Source: an uncultured Lachnospiraceae bacterium
Lineage (GTDB): Bacteria; Bacillota; Clostridia; Lachnospirales; Lachnospiraceae
Reading direction: 5' to 3'
Length of the DNA: 39,823 nt
NCBI GenBank assembly: GCA_900315495.1
Contig: OMZJ01000055.1
Coordinates: 1-39,823 of the forward strand
The position numbers were made by a program, and so were the translations under genes. Every line of letters starts with the position of its first letter. Position 1 is the stretch's first letter. The notes under the pieces are model-generated. The model ran no database searches and was not told the DNA's origin. It worked only from the letters and a program-made list of their open reading frames with translations. Below, one piece after another: positions 1 through 7,651 of this stretch.

Positions 1-18
1 ATAGTCTCGACCAACCCC

Positions 19-62
19 AAATAGTAAAATCGTTGACTCGTTTTCTGAAATAGTAAAATCGT
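19..62. repeat. pair of 15-bp direct repeats at the window edge
   Basis: The 15-mer AAATAGTAAAATCGT occurs at 19-33 and again at 48-62, 29 bases apart start to start. The local sequence is more AT-rich than the surrounding genes. Closely spaced direct repeats like these can be transposase-binding repeats at the end of an insertion sequence (IS21-type ends have such repeats), but no transposase is visible inside the window. The element type is therefore only a guess. Confidence 0.5.
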
Positions 63-98
63 AGCCACGCCACTGCTCCTGACCAGTTCCCTCAGACA

Positions 99-154
99 TA
101 AAAAGAGGGCTTCCATCACACCGAGCACGCTCTGCTCCCGGTGACGGAAACCCC
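99..154 (-). terminator. intrinsic terminator of the rRNA uridine methyltransferase gene
   Basis: On the minus strand, about 30 bases after the stop of the methyltransferase, a long imperfect hairpin forms between roughly 132-153 and 107-127. It pairs GGG-TTCC-TCAC-type arms and ends in GAGCA/TGCTC around a GAGCG loop. It is followed directly by CTCTTTTTATG, which gives the U tract. This is a convincing factor-independent terminator. Confidence 0.8.
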
Positions 155-184
155 AGTAAATCAGGCTTTTTCAGCCCTTTTTCT

Positions 185-1501
185 TCAAGAATGTGTTAGT
201 AGACAGACGGTCTCGATGTGTTCCGTCCAGGCGAAGAGATCAAACGGCTGACACTGTCTGGCGACGTATCCCTGAGACTTCAGGAACTGCAGATCCCGCG
301 CCAGAGAGTCCGGACCGCAGGAGATGTAGACGATCCGGGAGGGGGAGAGTTTGATGAGAGCGCGCAGAAATGCCTTGTTGCTGCCGGATCTCGGGGGATC
401 CATGAAAACAACATCCGCATGTTCTCCTTGCGCCGCAAGCTGCTGCAGGTACTCTCCCGCATCCTGCTGTACAAAGCGGATATTTCGGACGTCATTGCGC
501 TGCGCATTGATGACCGCGTCCTTCACAGCATTCTCATTCAGTTCGACGCCGGTGACCTCACCCGCCAGCCCGGCTGCCACGATGCCGATGGTCCCTGTCC
601 CGCAGTATGCGTCGATCACCTTTTCCCTGCCGGTCAGACCCGCATAGGAGATTGCCCTGGTGTAGAGGAGCTGTGTTTGTGCCGGGTTAACCTGATAAAA
701 GGAGGACGGTGAAATCCGGAACGTCTTTCCGCAGAGCGTGTCCTCAATGTATCCCGGTCCGTACAGAGTGATGTTCCGCCTGCCCAGCACCATGCTGGTA
801 TCGGCATCATTCACGTTGAGGACGATGGTCGTGATCTCCGGATGCGCTTCCCGGAGCTGCCGGACGAACGCATTGCGCGAGGGAAAAACCGGGGAGGCAG
901 TGACCAGGACCACCATGACCTGCCCGGTATACTTTCCCACCCGCACCTGCACATGGCGCAGCAGTCCCTCTCCTGTATCCTCCTGATAGATATGAATTTT
1001 GAAGGGCGGAATCAGCTCACGGATGGTTCTGATCACGGCATCCGCCGTGGAGTCCTCAATCAGGCAGGAATCCGTCGGAATCACCCGGTGGGTTCCCTCC
1101 GCATAGACCCCTGAAATCACCTTTCCGTTCCGGTATGCAAAGGCCGCATTCACCTTGCATCGATAGTGATACGGATCTTTCATCCCGATCACCCGGTTGA
1201 CAGGACATAATCCCTTCAGCAGGTGCTGCAGGCGGCTGCGTTTTTTCTCCAGTGTCTCCGGGTAATCCACGCCGGGCTGGATACAGCCGCCGCACTTGAG
1301 TGCTGCCGGACAAGCTGAGGACACTTTCTGACCTGTTGCATTCTGACGGGAAACGGCTTCCGAAGCGTTTCGGGAATTCCCCCCGTCTTTCGCCGCGTGC
1401 CGGGCTACACCGCCTGAAGCTCTGCTGGGATTCCCCCCACGACCGGATCCGTTTTTTTTCTGTATGGTTTCCTGATGATGATTTTCTGCGTTCTGCATCA
1501 T
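185..1501 (-). CDS. rlmCD: 23S rRNA (uracil-5-)-methyltransferase, RumA/RlmD/RlmCD family
   Basis: This is a SAM-dependent enzyme of the RumA/TrmA family that makes 5-methyluridine in 23S rRNA. Its [4Fe-4S] cysteines have the exact RumA spacing: C64, C70, C73 and C146 (C-x5-C-x2-C-x72-C). The methyltransferase domain has DAYCGTGTIG as SAM motif I and MDPPRSG, and the catalytic cysteine lies in YISCGPDSLARDL near the C-terminus; many homologues have CNP where this has CGP. The usual N-terminal TRAM domain is missing. About 60 residues rich in Asn, Ser, Gly and Ala stand in its place. The start is one of two adjacent ATGs (1501 or 1498) behind two AGGAG copies; 1498 has the better spacing. The gene has its own terminator at 99-154. 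The family is clear. Whether it methylates one or two uridines (RlmD or RlmCD) is inferred from the Firmicutes context. Confidence 0.88.
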   Translation of the reverse strand: MMQNAENHHQETIQKKNGSGRGGNPSRASGGVARHAAKDGGNSRNASEAVSRQNATGQKVSSACPAALKCGGCIQPGVDYPETLEKKRSRLQHLLKGLCPVNRVIGMKDPYHYRCKVNAAFAYRNGKVISGVYAEGTHRVIPTDSCLIEDSTADAVIRTIRELIPPFKIHIYQEDTGEGLLRHVQVRVGKYTGQVMVVLVTASPVFPSRNAFVRQLREAHPEITTIVLNVNDADTSMVLGRRNITLYGPGYIEDTLCGKTFRISPSSFYQVNPAQTQLLYTRAISYAGLTGREKVIDAYCGTGTIGIVAAGLAGEVTGVELNENAVKDAVINAQRNDVRNIRFVQQDAGEYLQQLAAQGEHADVVFMDPPRSGSNKAFLRALIKLSPSRIVYISCGPDSLARDLQFLKSQGYVARQCQPFDLFAWTEHIETVCLLTHS

Positions 1502-1579
1502 TTCTCCTGTTCTCCTGACTGCACTTCTTCTGACTGCAACCGTATCGTCAGTGTATTCCGATATTTTACAATTTTGTGA

Positions 1580-1626
1580 GCAAAATGAAAATCAGCCGGT
1601 ACGGCATCTGTCTGCCATACCGGCTG
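1580..1626 (-). terminator. intrinsic terminator after the small membrane protein gene
   Basis: The arms at 1594-1606 and 1613-1625 (AGCCGGTACGGCA against TGCCATACCGGCT) pair over 13 bases with a single G-T wobble and a 6-base loop. On the minus strand the hairpin is followed by GATTTTCATTTTG. It lies 9 bases past the stop of the gene ending at 1635, so it closes the glyS-capA-membrane protein transcript. Confidence 0.85.
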
Positions 1627-1634
1627 TCGGTATC

Positions 1635-2108
1635 TTAAAAAGCCGCACGCAGTGCGCCAAACGCGCCCGCGCTCACCAGCATCATGATGACACCGGCAAT
1701 CAGTACGCCCAGCATCACCGCCAGAACGCTGGATTTGAAATCCATGTCCAGAATACTCGCGGCGAGTGTCCCGGTCCATGCGCCGGTCCCCGGAAGCGGA
1801 ATGGCGACAAATGCCATCAGCGCCCAGAAAAGACCTCTGCCGGCCTTTTCCTGCAGCTTTTTTCCGCCCTTTTCGCCCTTCTGGAGACACCAGGTGAAAA
1901 ATTTTCCGATTCCCTTCGTTCCGCTTCCCCAGATCAGGACCCTCCGGGCAAACAGATAAATGATGGGAACGGGAATCATATTTCCGAGGATACAGATCAG
2001 GTACGAGGGAATCAGCGGAAGTCCCAGTCCCTGCGAGATGGGGATGGCCCCGCGGAGCTCGACCACCGGTACCATGGAGACCAGAAAAATCAGGAGATAA
2101 TTCTTCAT
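1635..2108 (-). CDS. small integral membrane protein, COG2426 'small multidrug export' family
   Basis: The protein has 157 residues and is strongly hydrophobic, with four or five likely membrane segments. It carries the two signatures of the COG2426 (Sm_multidrug_ex) family: VELRGAIP near residue 17 and PLPGTGAWTG in the second half. These look like re-entrant loops. The family name comes from an old prediction, and transport of drugs has not been established for it, so the substrate is unknown. The start at 2108 lies only 7 bases after the stop of the CapA-like gene. Its Shine-Dalgarno (GGAAGGA) is inside the end of that gene, so the two are co-transcribed and probably translationally coupled. 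A terminator follows at once (1594-1625). Confidence 0.8.
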   Translation of the reverse strand: MKNYLLIFLVSMVPVVELRGAIPISQGLGLPLIPSYLICILGNMIPVPIIYLFARRVLIWGSGTKGIGKFFTWCLQKGEKGGKKLQEKAGRGLFWALMAFVAIPLPGTGAWTGTLAASILDMDFKSSVLAVMLGVLIAGVIMMLVSAGAFGALRAAF

Positions 2109-2115
2109 CGCAATA

Positions 2116-3480
2116 TCAGTTTCCTTCCGGGATTGTCAGATTGCTCTTCTTCAGGACCTTCTTGCGCAGGGTATCCAGCAAACTTTTCGAGAAATCCGGC
2201 TCCCAGGCGAGAATGCCGTGATTTTCGGCCATCTCATCCAGATAGTCGGACCACAGGAACGTGGTCACGGTATCGAAATACCCTTCCTCCGTCTGGTCCG
2301 CATACTGTGTCACGGTAAATCCGAGCGCACAGTTGGAGATATACGTGCGGCGGTTCGTCTTGGTGATGGTCACCGTCGCCTGCCCGCCCAGCATATTCTC
2401 CGTCTTATCCTCGGTCGACTGGAAATCGCCGAGGGAATAGTAGACCAGCGTGTGATTTCCCTCTTCGCCGTCGATCCACATCGCGGGCTGAACTACGCCG
2501 GTGCCGTTGCCGATGACAAGGTCCGCGCCCTGATCCGCCAGAAACTGCGCCTGCTCCTGTTCCTCGTCCGAAATGTTACCGCCGGCATCGTGTCCCCAGT
2601 GCGGGAACACAATGATGAAATCTGCCTCTTCCCGGCACGACGCGATGATCTCCGTGAGCCAGTCCTCGTCGTACAGATTGATCAGATAGGGCTCGGAATC
2701 CAGGGCATCGGTCACATTGGATTCGGTGGTGTAGTTGATCATCGCAACCTTGATTCCGCTCACATCGATCACCACCGGATCCTGATGCTCGCTGCTGCTC
2801 TGGTTCACGCCCAGCAGCGTGACCTGCGGATAGGTCCCGTGCCAGTAGTTGATCATGTTATTGAGGCCGTCGGCGCCCATGTCGAGGATATGGTTATTGG
2901 CCGCCGTCACCACATTGATGCCGGCATCGACCATGCTGTCGCCGATCTCCGTTCCGGTGGTATAGAGATTTCCCTCCGTCACCCCGTATTCTGTCCCGGC
3001 CATGACGGTATCCTGGCTGAGGACCGTCAGGTCTGCGCTGCGAAAACTATTGCGCACGTTGACGAAGTTGTCATAGTAATTGTAGGTTCCGTCGGGCTGA
3101 AGCCCGGAGAGCGTCCCGGAGCGGCGCATCAGATTGTCTCCCACAGCGGTGAGAGAAATCTGAGCCTGCTGTTCCTCCGGGGTATTGTCCTCGACGGCGA
3201 TTTCCGACTCCGCCTCATTTGCCGCGGGTGTGGATGCGGCTGCCGCGGTGGTCAGCGATGCGACCTGCGTCGGGCCGGTCGGTGCCTCTGTCTCGGAGGT
3301 ACCGGAAATCCCGAGGAGCTGCGGAATGGAAACCCCGAAGCTGTTCAGGATCCGCGGAATGAAAATGACGCCCAGAACCACAAGGACCGCGGCGATCACG
3401 GCCAGCTCTGCGCCCACCATCCGGAAAATCACCGTGCCAGCGTCCGATCTCTTCTTATTCTTTTTTTTCTTGCCGGCCAT
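2116..3480 (-). CDS. membrane-anchored CapA-family (PGA_cap) protein with degraded active-site motifs
   Basis: This 454-residue protein has a basic N-terminus (KKKKNKKR), one membrane segment at about residues 16-42, a Thr/Ala/Glu-rich linker to about 105, and then a CapA-type metallophosphoesterase-like domain outside the cell. The start is set at 3480 because AAAGGAGGT at 3491-3500 precedes it; the open frame runs further back into glyS only because no stop occurs. Recognisable CapA motifs are AVGDNLM (G114-D115), AANNHILDMG (H197), FPHWGHD (H294) and YSLGDF. The usual NLE is SQD (155-157), and the GHHPHV-type motif is GNGTGVV (324-330). CapA proteins act in poly-gamma-glutamate export or capsule attachment. 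No capB or capC is near, so that role is not supported here. It lies between glyS and a small membrane protein in one transcript. Confidence 0.85.
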   Translation of the reverse strand: MAGKKKKNKKRSDAGTVIFRMVGAELAVIAAVLVVLGVIFIPRILNSFGVSIPQLLGISGTSETEAPTGPTQVASLTTAAAASTPAANEAESEIAVEDNTPEEQQAQISLTAVGDNLMRRSGTLSGLQPDGTYNYYDNFVNVRNSFRSADLTVLSQDTVMAGTEYGVTEGNLYTTGTEIGDSMVDAGINVVTAANNHILDMGADGLNNMINYWHGTYPQVTLLGVNQSSSEHQDPVVIDVSGIKVAMINYTTESNVTDALDSEPYLINLYDEDWLTEIIASCREEADFIIVFPHWGHDAGGNISDEEQEQAQFLADQGADLVIGNGTGVVQPAMWIDGEEGNHTLVYYSLGDFQSTEDKTENMLGGQATVTITKTNRRTYISNCALGFTVTQYADQTEEGYFDTVTTFLWSDYLDEMAENHGILAWEPDFSKSLLDTLRKKVLKKSNLTIPEGN

Positions 3481-3517
3481 TGCCCGAGCCGACCTCCTTT
3501 CGGGTTTCCTGCCGGAA

Positions 3518-4906
3518 TCAGAACCTGAACTTGTCCGCAAAGTAAGACTTCAGGCTGTCGATCGCAACTCTCTCCTGCTTCATCGTATCACGCTCGCGGA
3601 CCGTCACGCAGTGATCGTTCTCGGAGTCGAAATCGTAGGTGATGCAGTACGGCGTGCCGATTTCATCCTCTCTTCTGTAGCGCTTTCCGATAGCGCCGCG
3701 GTCGTCATACTCACAGTTCCACTCAGCGCCCAGCTCTTCGTAGATCTTCTGCGCTCCCTCGGCCAGCTTCTTGCTGAGCGGGAAGACCGCAATCTTGACC
3801 GGAGCGATTGCCGGATGGAAATGCAGCACCGTCCGGACATCGCCGCCCTCCAGCGTCTCCTCGTCATAAGCGGCGCAGAGGAAGGCCAGCGTCACGCGGT
3901 CCGCACCCAGGGACGGCTCGATGACATACGGAATATAGTGTTCCTTGGTCTCCTCGTCATAGTAGGTGAGATCCTGGCCGGAGAATTTCTGGTGCTGGGA
4001 CAGATCATAGTCCGTGCGGTCCGCAATGCCCCAGAGTTCGCCCCAGCCGAACGGGAAGAGGAACTCGATATCTGTCGTGGCCTTGGAATAGAAGGCAAGC
4101 TCCTCCGGATCATGGTCGCGCAGGCGAAGCTCCTTCTCGGTCAGTCCCAGGGAGAGCAGCCAGTTCCAGCAGAAGTTTCTCCAGTACTGGAACCATTCCA
4201 GGTCGGTATCCGGCTTGCAGAAGAACTCCAGCTCCATCTGCTCGAACTCACGGGTGCGGAAGGTGAAGTTGCCGGGCGTGATCTCATTGCGGAAGGACTT
4301 TCCGATCTGGCCGATGCCGAAGGGCAGCTTCTTCCGGGAGGTTCTCTGCACGTTCTTGAAGTTGACAAAGATTCCCTGGGCAGTCTCCGGGCGCAGGTAA
4401 ACCGTGGCCGTCGTATCTTCCGTCACGCCCTGGAAGGTCTTGAACATCAGGTTGAACTGGCGGATGTCGGTGAAGTCGCTCTTGCCGCAGGACGGGCATG
4501 GGATTTTATTCTCGCGGATGTAGTCGGAAAGTTCCTGGGAGGTCCAGCCGTCCAGCCCCTTTTCGGGAACGATCTGGTGGGCATTCATGTAGTCCTCCAC
4601 CAGCTTGTCGGCGCGGTAGCGCTCATGGCAGCACTTGCAGTCGATCAGCGGATCCGAGAAACCGCCGAGGTGGCCGCTGGCCTTCCAGGTCTCCGGATTC
4701 ATCAGGATTGCGCAGTCGACACCGACGTTCAGGGGATTGCCCTGTACGAACTTCTTCCACCACGCCTGTTTGACGTTGTTCTTCAGCTCTACGCCGAGGT
4801 TGCCGTAATCCCAGGTGTTTGCCAGGCCGCCGTAGATCTCGGAACCCGGGTAGACAAACCCTCTGGATTTTGCAAGCGCTACAATCTTATCCATTGTCTT
4901 TTCCAT
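3518..4906 (-). CDS. glyS: glycyl-tRNA synthetase, single-chain alpha2 type
   Basis: This enzyme charges tRNA-Gly with glycine in the cytoplasm. It is the dimeric, class IIa single-chain form, not the split GlyQ/GlyS form. The N-terminus reads [12 protein letters not shown]. Zinc ligands appear as CKCC near residue 90 and CPSCG about 50 residues later. Class II motif 2 is FRNEITP...[14 protein letters not shown], and motif 3 ends in [10 protein letters not shown]. The anticodon-binding domain follows ([13 protein letters not shown]). At 462 residues the length is normal. The start is placed at 4906: AAAGAGG at about 4914-4920 is only one base from the ATG at 4912 but seven from 4906. No T-box leader (AGGGTGGNACCGCG-type) is visible in the 167 bases upstream. 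Confidence 0.96.
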   Translation of the reverse strand: MEKTMDKIVALAKSRGFVYPGSEIYGGLANTWDYGNLGVELKNNVKQAWWKKFVQGNPLNVGVDCAILMNPETWKASGHLGGFSDPLIDCKCCHERYRADKLVEDYMNAHQIVPEKGLDGWTSQELSDYIRENKIPCPSCGKSDFTDIRQFNLMFKTFQGVTEDTTATVYLRPETAQGIFVNFKNVQRTSRKKLPFGIGQIGKSFRNEITPGNFTFRTREFEQMELEFFCKPDTDLEWFQYWRNFCWNWLLSLGLTEKELRLRDHDPEELAFYSKATTDIEFLFPFGWGELWGIADRTDYDLSQHQKFSGQDLTYYDEETKEHYIPYVIEPSLGADRVTLAFLCAAYDEETLEGGDVRTVLHFHPAIAPVKIAVFPLSKKLAEGAQKIYEELGAEWNCEYDDRGAIGKRYRREDEIGTPYCITYDFDSENDHCVTVRERDTMKQERVAIDSLKSYFADKFRF

Positions 4907-5073
4907 TCCCATACCTCTTTCCTGTCTTCTGACCGGCCCGCTGCAGACGCATGTTTTGCGGCCGTCCATGGCAACAAACTGCCCGCCGCGCACGGAAACA
5001 GTCCGGAGAAACCACTCCGAAATGTTTCTGCACACGGCCGGCCTCTGATCACAAGGTTCGATTGCCCGATCAA

Positions 5074-5748
5074 TTATTTGAAGATGACAAAGCTTCCCTG
5101 TCCCGCCGGAGTCTGCACCGTATGGCTGTTGACCATCGTCACGCCGTCGGAGACATAGGCGATGTCGCGCTCGGTGCTGATCTGAACGGCATAATCCACA
5201 TAGACCAGGGTGTCCTCCGTGTCCTCCATGATTTTGGCGGTATCCGCGGCGGCTCCGGACGGAGTCACGAAATTGCCGGAGAGGGCAACCTCTGTCGCGC
5301 CGACCGTGGACGTGTAAACCTTTGTTCCGCCGGCAGCCGCGATGTCGATCGCGCTGAATGCGGTATAGATATCGCCGTTTCCGAACTGAAGCACCACCTT
5401 GACCGTTTCACCGCTCTGCGTGACAGAGTTCAGGGCGACCGGAAGGATCATCTGCTTTTTCTGTTCGTCGGTCAGCTGGTCATACGAGTAATAGGACTGC
5501 CCGTAGTTGTCGCTGTTGAATTTCTGTACCTGCTGCTGCGCCACATAGGTCAGCTCTTCGATATCGTAATAGCTCTGATCGAAATCAGAGGTCAGTGTGG
5601 ATAGAATCTGTCCGTTCTTCTGGACGTAGAGTCCCTCGGTATCCGAGTTGAATCCGTAGTTTTTGGTGAAGAGTCCGCATCCCGCAAGTGCAAAAACCAG
5701 CAGAATCACAGGAAACAGAAAATATTTTTTACGGCTGCGCATTTCCAT
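5074..5748 (-). CDS. putative lipoprotein of unknown function
   Basis: This 224-residue protein has a lipoprotein signal peptide: [10 protein letters not shown], a hydrophobic core, then FALAGC with the lipidated cysteine near residue 20. The mature part is Gln/Tyr/Asp-rich at first ([17 protein letters not shown]) and is predicted to be mixed alpha/beta. I recognise no catalytic motif. The start is chosen at 5748, 11 bases after GGGGGGAG; the ATG at 5742 is 17 bases away. The open frame upstream of this is not supported by a ribosome binding site. The gene lies between recO and glyS on the same strand, 109 bases after recO, with no terminator seen between them. It is probably an extracytoplasmic protein of the Lachnospiraceae type. 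I cannot name its family. Confidence 0.8.
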   Translation of the reverse strand: MEMRSRKKYFLFPVILLVFALAGCGLFTKNYGFNSDTEGLYVQKNGQILSTLTSDFDQSYYDIEELTYVAQQQVQKFNSDNYGQSYYSYDQLTDEQKKQMILPVALNSVTQSGETVKVVLQFGNGDIYTAFSAIDIAAAGGTKVYTSTVGATEVALSGNFVTPSGAAADTAKIMEDTEDTLVYVDYAVQISTERDIAYVSDGVTMVNSHTVQTPAGQGSFVIFK

Positions 5749-5857
5749 CAAAATGAAATCTCCCCCCGGGATCATGATATCGGCCGGTATCCTGAATTCT
5801 TTCAGAGACAGGCCACGAAACATTGTAAGTGAACTGCCCCTGATTTTCAAGTCTTTA

Positions 5858-6670
5858 TTAGCTGCAACCTCTTTCCGTAAGGAATTTGAAAGGAGTTTCG
5901 TTTTCCCCCGGCAGCAGGGCCTCTGACTTGAATTTGTGTGTGATCAGCCGGTTTTTCCAGCGCCTGCGCAGTTTTTCCACCTCGGAGAATACCTCCTCGG
6001 ACAGCCGGAAGGAAAAGAGGGCCTGCGGCTTCGCGCTGTAAATGTACTGCAGGGCATAGACGGCGGCCGGGGAGAGATGAATATCCTGCGGCAATTTCAG
6101 ACTTCTGCCCTCCGCCCGGCTTTTTTCGACACACTCTGTGCAGACCGCAGAGCGCTCACTCATGCCAAACCACCCTTCCTTCAGGGGCTTCCCGCAGTTT
6201 CGGCACGTGAAGACCTGCGGATATTCGCCCTCAATCCGGAAGAGGCTGAATTCATAGATGAGGCGGACCAGCGGGACCGGAACCTTCTCCTTTTCCAGCG
6301 CCTTCAGGGCGAGATAGAGGAGGTCAATCAGACTGGCATCGGGCAGTCCCTCCGCGGAAAACCATCCGGCCAACTCCAGAAAGTAGGCGCCGTAGGCCAG
6401 ACGATCATAGTCCTGCGAGAAATGGTCGAAATAATCGATCACATCAGCCCCAGCCAGGGAAAAGGAGTCTGACCGCTGGCGCAGCTCGAAGGTACCGGTC
6501 ACAAAGGGGCGCGTGACCGCCGCAAAGCGGCTCCGGGCCCGGCTGGCCCCCTGCGCGAAAACGCTGACTCTTCCCTCCTCCCGGGTGAGAATGGTCATGC
6601 GGCGGTCGGTCTCGCCCACCGGTGAGACCGACAGAACAATGCCGCTTACCTTGATTGTATCGGTGTTCAT
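5858..6670 (-). CDS. recO: DNA repair protein RecO
   Basis: RecO promotes annealing and RecA loading in the RecFOR recombination-repair pathway. The N-terminal OB-fold shows the typical run TDTIKVSGIVLSVSPVGETDRRMTILTREEGRVSVFAQGASRARSRF. The helical domain carries a four-cysteine zinc site (CRNCG near residue 155 and CTEC about 30 residues later), as in most Firmicutes RecO proteins. Length (270 residues) is normal. It starts 24 bases after the stop of era behind a GGAGGG ribosome binding site, so the pair era-recO is one transcript. This gene order is common in Firmicutes. Confidence 0.95.
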   Translation of the reverse strand: MNTDTIKVSGIVLSVSPVGETDRRMTILTREEGRVSVFAQGASRARSRFAAVTRPFVTGTFELRQRSDSFSLAGADVIDYFDHFSQDYDRLAYGAYFLELAGWFSAEGLPDASLIDLLYLALKALEKEKVPVPLVRLIYEFSLFRIEGEYPQVFTCRNCGKPLKEGWFGMSERSAVCTECVEKSRAEGRSLKLPQDIHLSPAAVYALQYIYSAKPQALFSFRLSEEVFSEVEKLRRRWKNRLITHKFKSEALLPGENETPFKFLTERGCS

Positions 6671-6694
6671 GCAGTCCCTCCGAATTTCCCTCCC

Positions 6695-7612
6695 TTATTT
6701 TTTCAGGTCTTTTTCCTCATAGCCGAAGCTTCGAAGGTAGGTCGGATTGTCCCTCCAGTCCTTGCGGACCTTGACGAAGAGCTTGAGATTGACATGCATA
6801 CCGCACATCTCCTCAATATCCGGCCTTGCGTCGGAACCGATCCGCCGCAGCATCTCTCCGCCGCGCCCGATCACGATTCCCTTGTGAGAATCCTTCTCAC
6901 AGATGATGGATGCCTCGATGTCCATGAGCGAGCCGTCCGGGCGTTCCTTCATGGAATCAATCAGGACGGCGATGCCATGGGGCACCTCGTCCCGCAGATC
7001 CCGGAGCGCCTTCTCGCGGATAATCTCCGCCGCGATCTGCCGCATCGTCTCGTCTGTGACGGAATCCTCGTCGTAGTACATCGGCCCGTAGGGCAGCAGG
7101 CCGAAGATGGTATCCATCAGCTCTTTCGTCCGGACGCCCCGCAGCGCACAGACTTTCTGAATCGCGGCAAAATCCATCAGGCCGCCGTAGACCTCCTCCG
7201 TCTTCTGCACCAGTTCTCGGCTGGCCAGATCGGTCTTGTTGATGACAAGGATCACCGGCTTGCCGGAGGCTTTCAGGCGGTTTTGAATCTCCGTGTCGCC
7301 TTTTCCGACCGTCTCCCCAGGTTCCACCAGCCACAGGATCAGGTCTGACTGCTCCAGCGTGCTGTACGCCGCCTCATCCATGTACCGGCCCAGCTGGTTC
7401 TTCGGCTTGTGGATTCCCGGCGTGTCCAGAAAGATGACCTGTCCCCGCGCATCGGTATAGATCGTGCGGATCTGTTTACGGGTTGTCTGCGGCTTATTCG
7501 AGGTAATGGCAATTTTCTGCCCGATCAGGTGATTCATCAGCGTCGATTTTCCGACATTCGGCCTGCCGCAGACCGCAACAAATCCCGATTTCTGTGTATT
7601 CAGCTGTTCCAT
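6695..7612 (-). CDS. era: GTPase Era
   Basis: Era is an essential GTPase that binds 16S rRNA and helps assemble the 30S subunit. The G1 motif is GRPNVGKS (residues 16-23), the switch region has KPQTTR, G3 is DTPG (63-66), and G4 is NKTD (125-128). The C-terminal KH RNA-binding domain shows GIVIGRGGEMLRRIG, the loop that holds the 3' end of 16S rRNA. At 305 residues it has the normal size. AAGGAA precedes the ATG. It starts 39 bases after the M16 protease gene and is followed by recO. Confidence 0.97.
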   Translation of the reverse strand: MEQLNTQKSGFVAVCGRPNVGKSTLMNHLIGQKIAITSNKPQTTRKQIRTIYTDARGQVIFLDTPGIHKPKNQLGRYMDEAAYSTLEQSDLILWLVEPGETVGKGDTEIQNRLKASGKPVILVINKTDLASRELVQKTEEVYGGLMDFAAIQKVCALRGVRTKELMDTIFGLLPYGPMYYDEDSVTDETMRQIAAEIIREKALRDLRDEVPHGIAVLIDSMKERPDGSLMDIEASIICEKDSHKGIVIGRGGEMLRRIGSDARPDIEEMCGMHVNLKLFVKVRKDWRDNPTYLRSFGYEEKDLKK

Positions 7613-7651
7613 GTTTTCCTTCTGTCTGTGTATCTCTGTATATCTGTCATT

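Noticed and set aside
3481..3540. Longer N-terminus of the CapA-like protein
   Set aside because: The extra codons overlap the 3' end of glyS, and a strong ribosome binding site fits only the start at 3480.
4907..5073. T-box leader before glyS
   Set aside because: The conserved T-box sequence and antiterminator are absent, and the region is short.
3185..5158. 657-codon plus-strand frame opposite glyS and the CapA-like gene
   Set aside because: Same cause: an antisense shadow of conserved genes, with no domain and no initiation signal.
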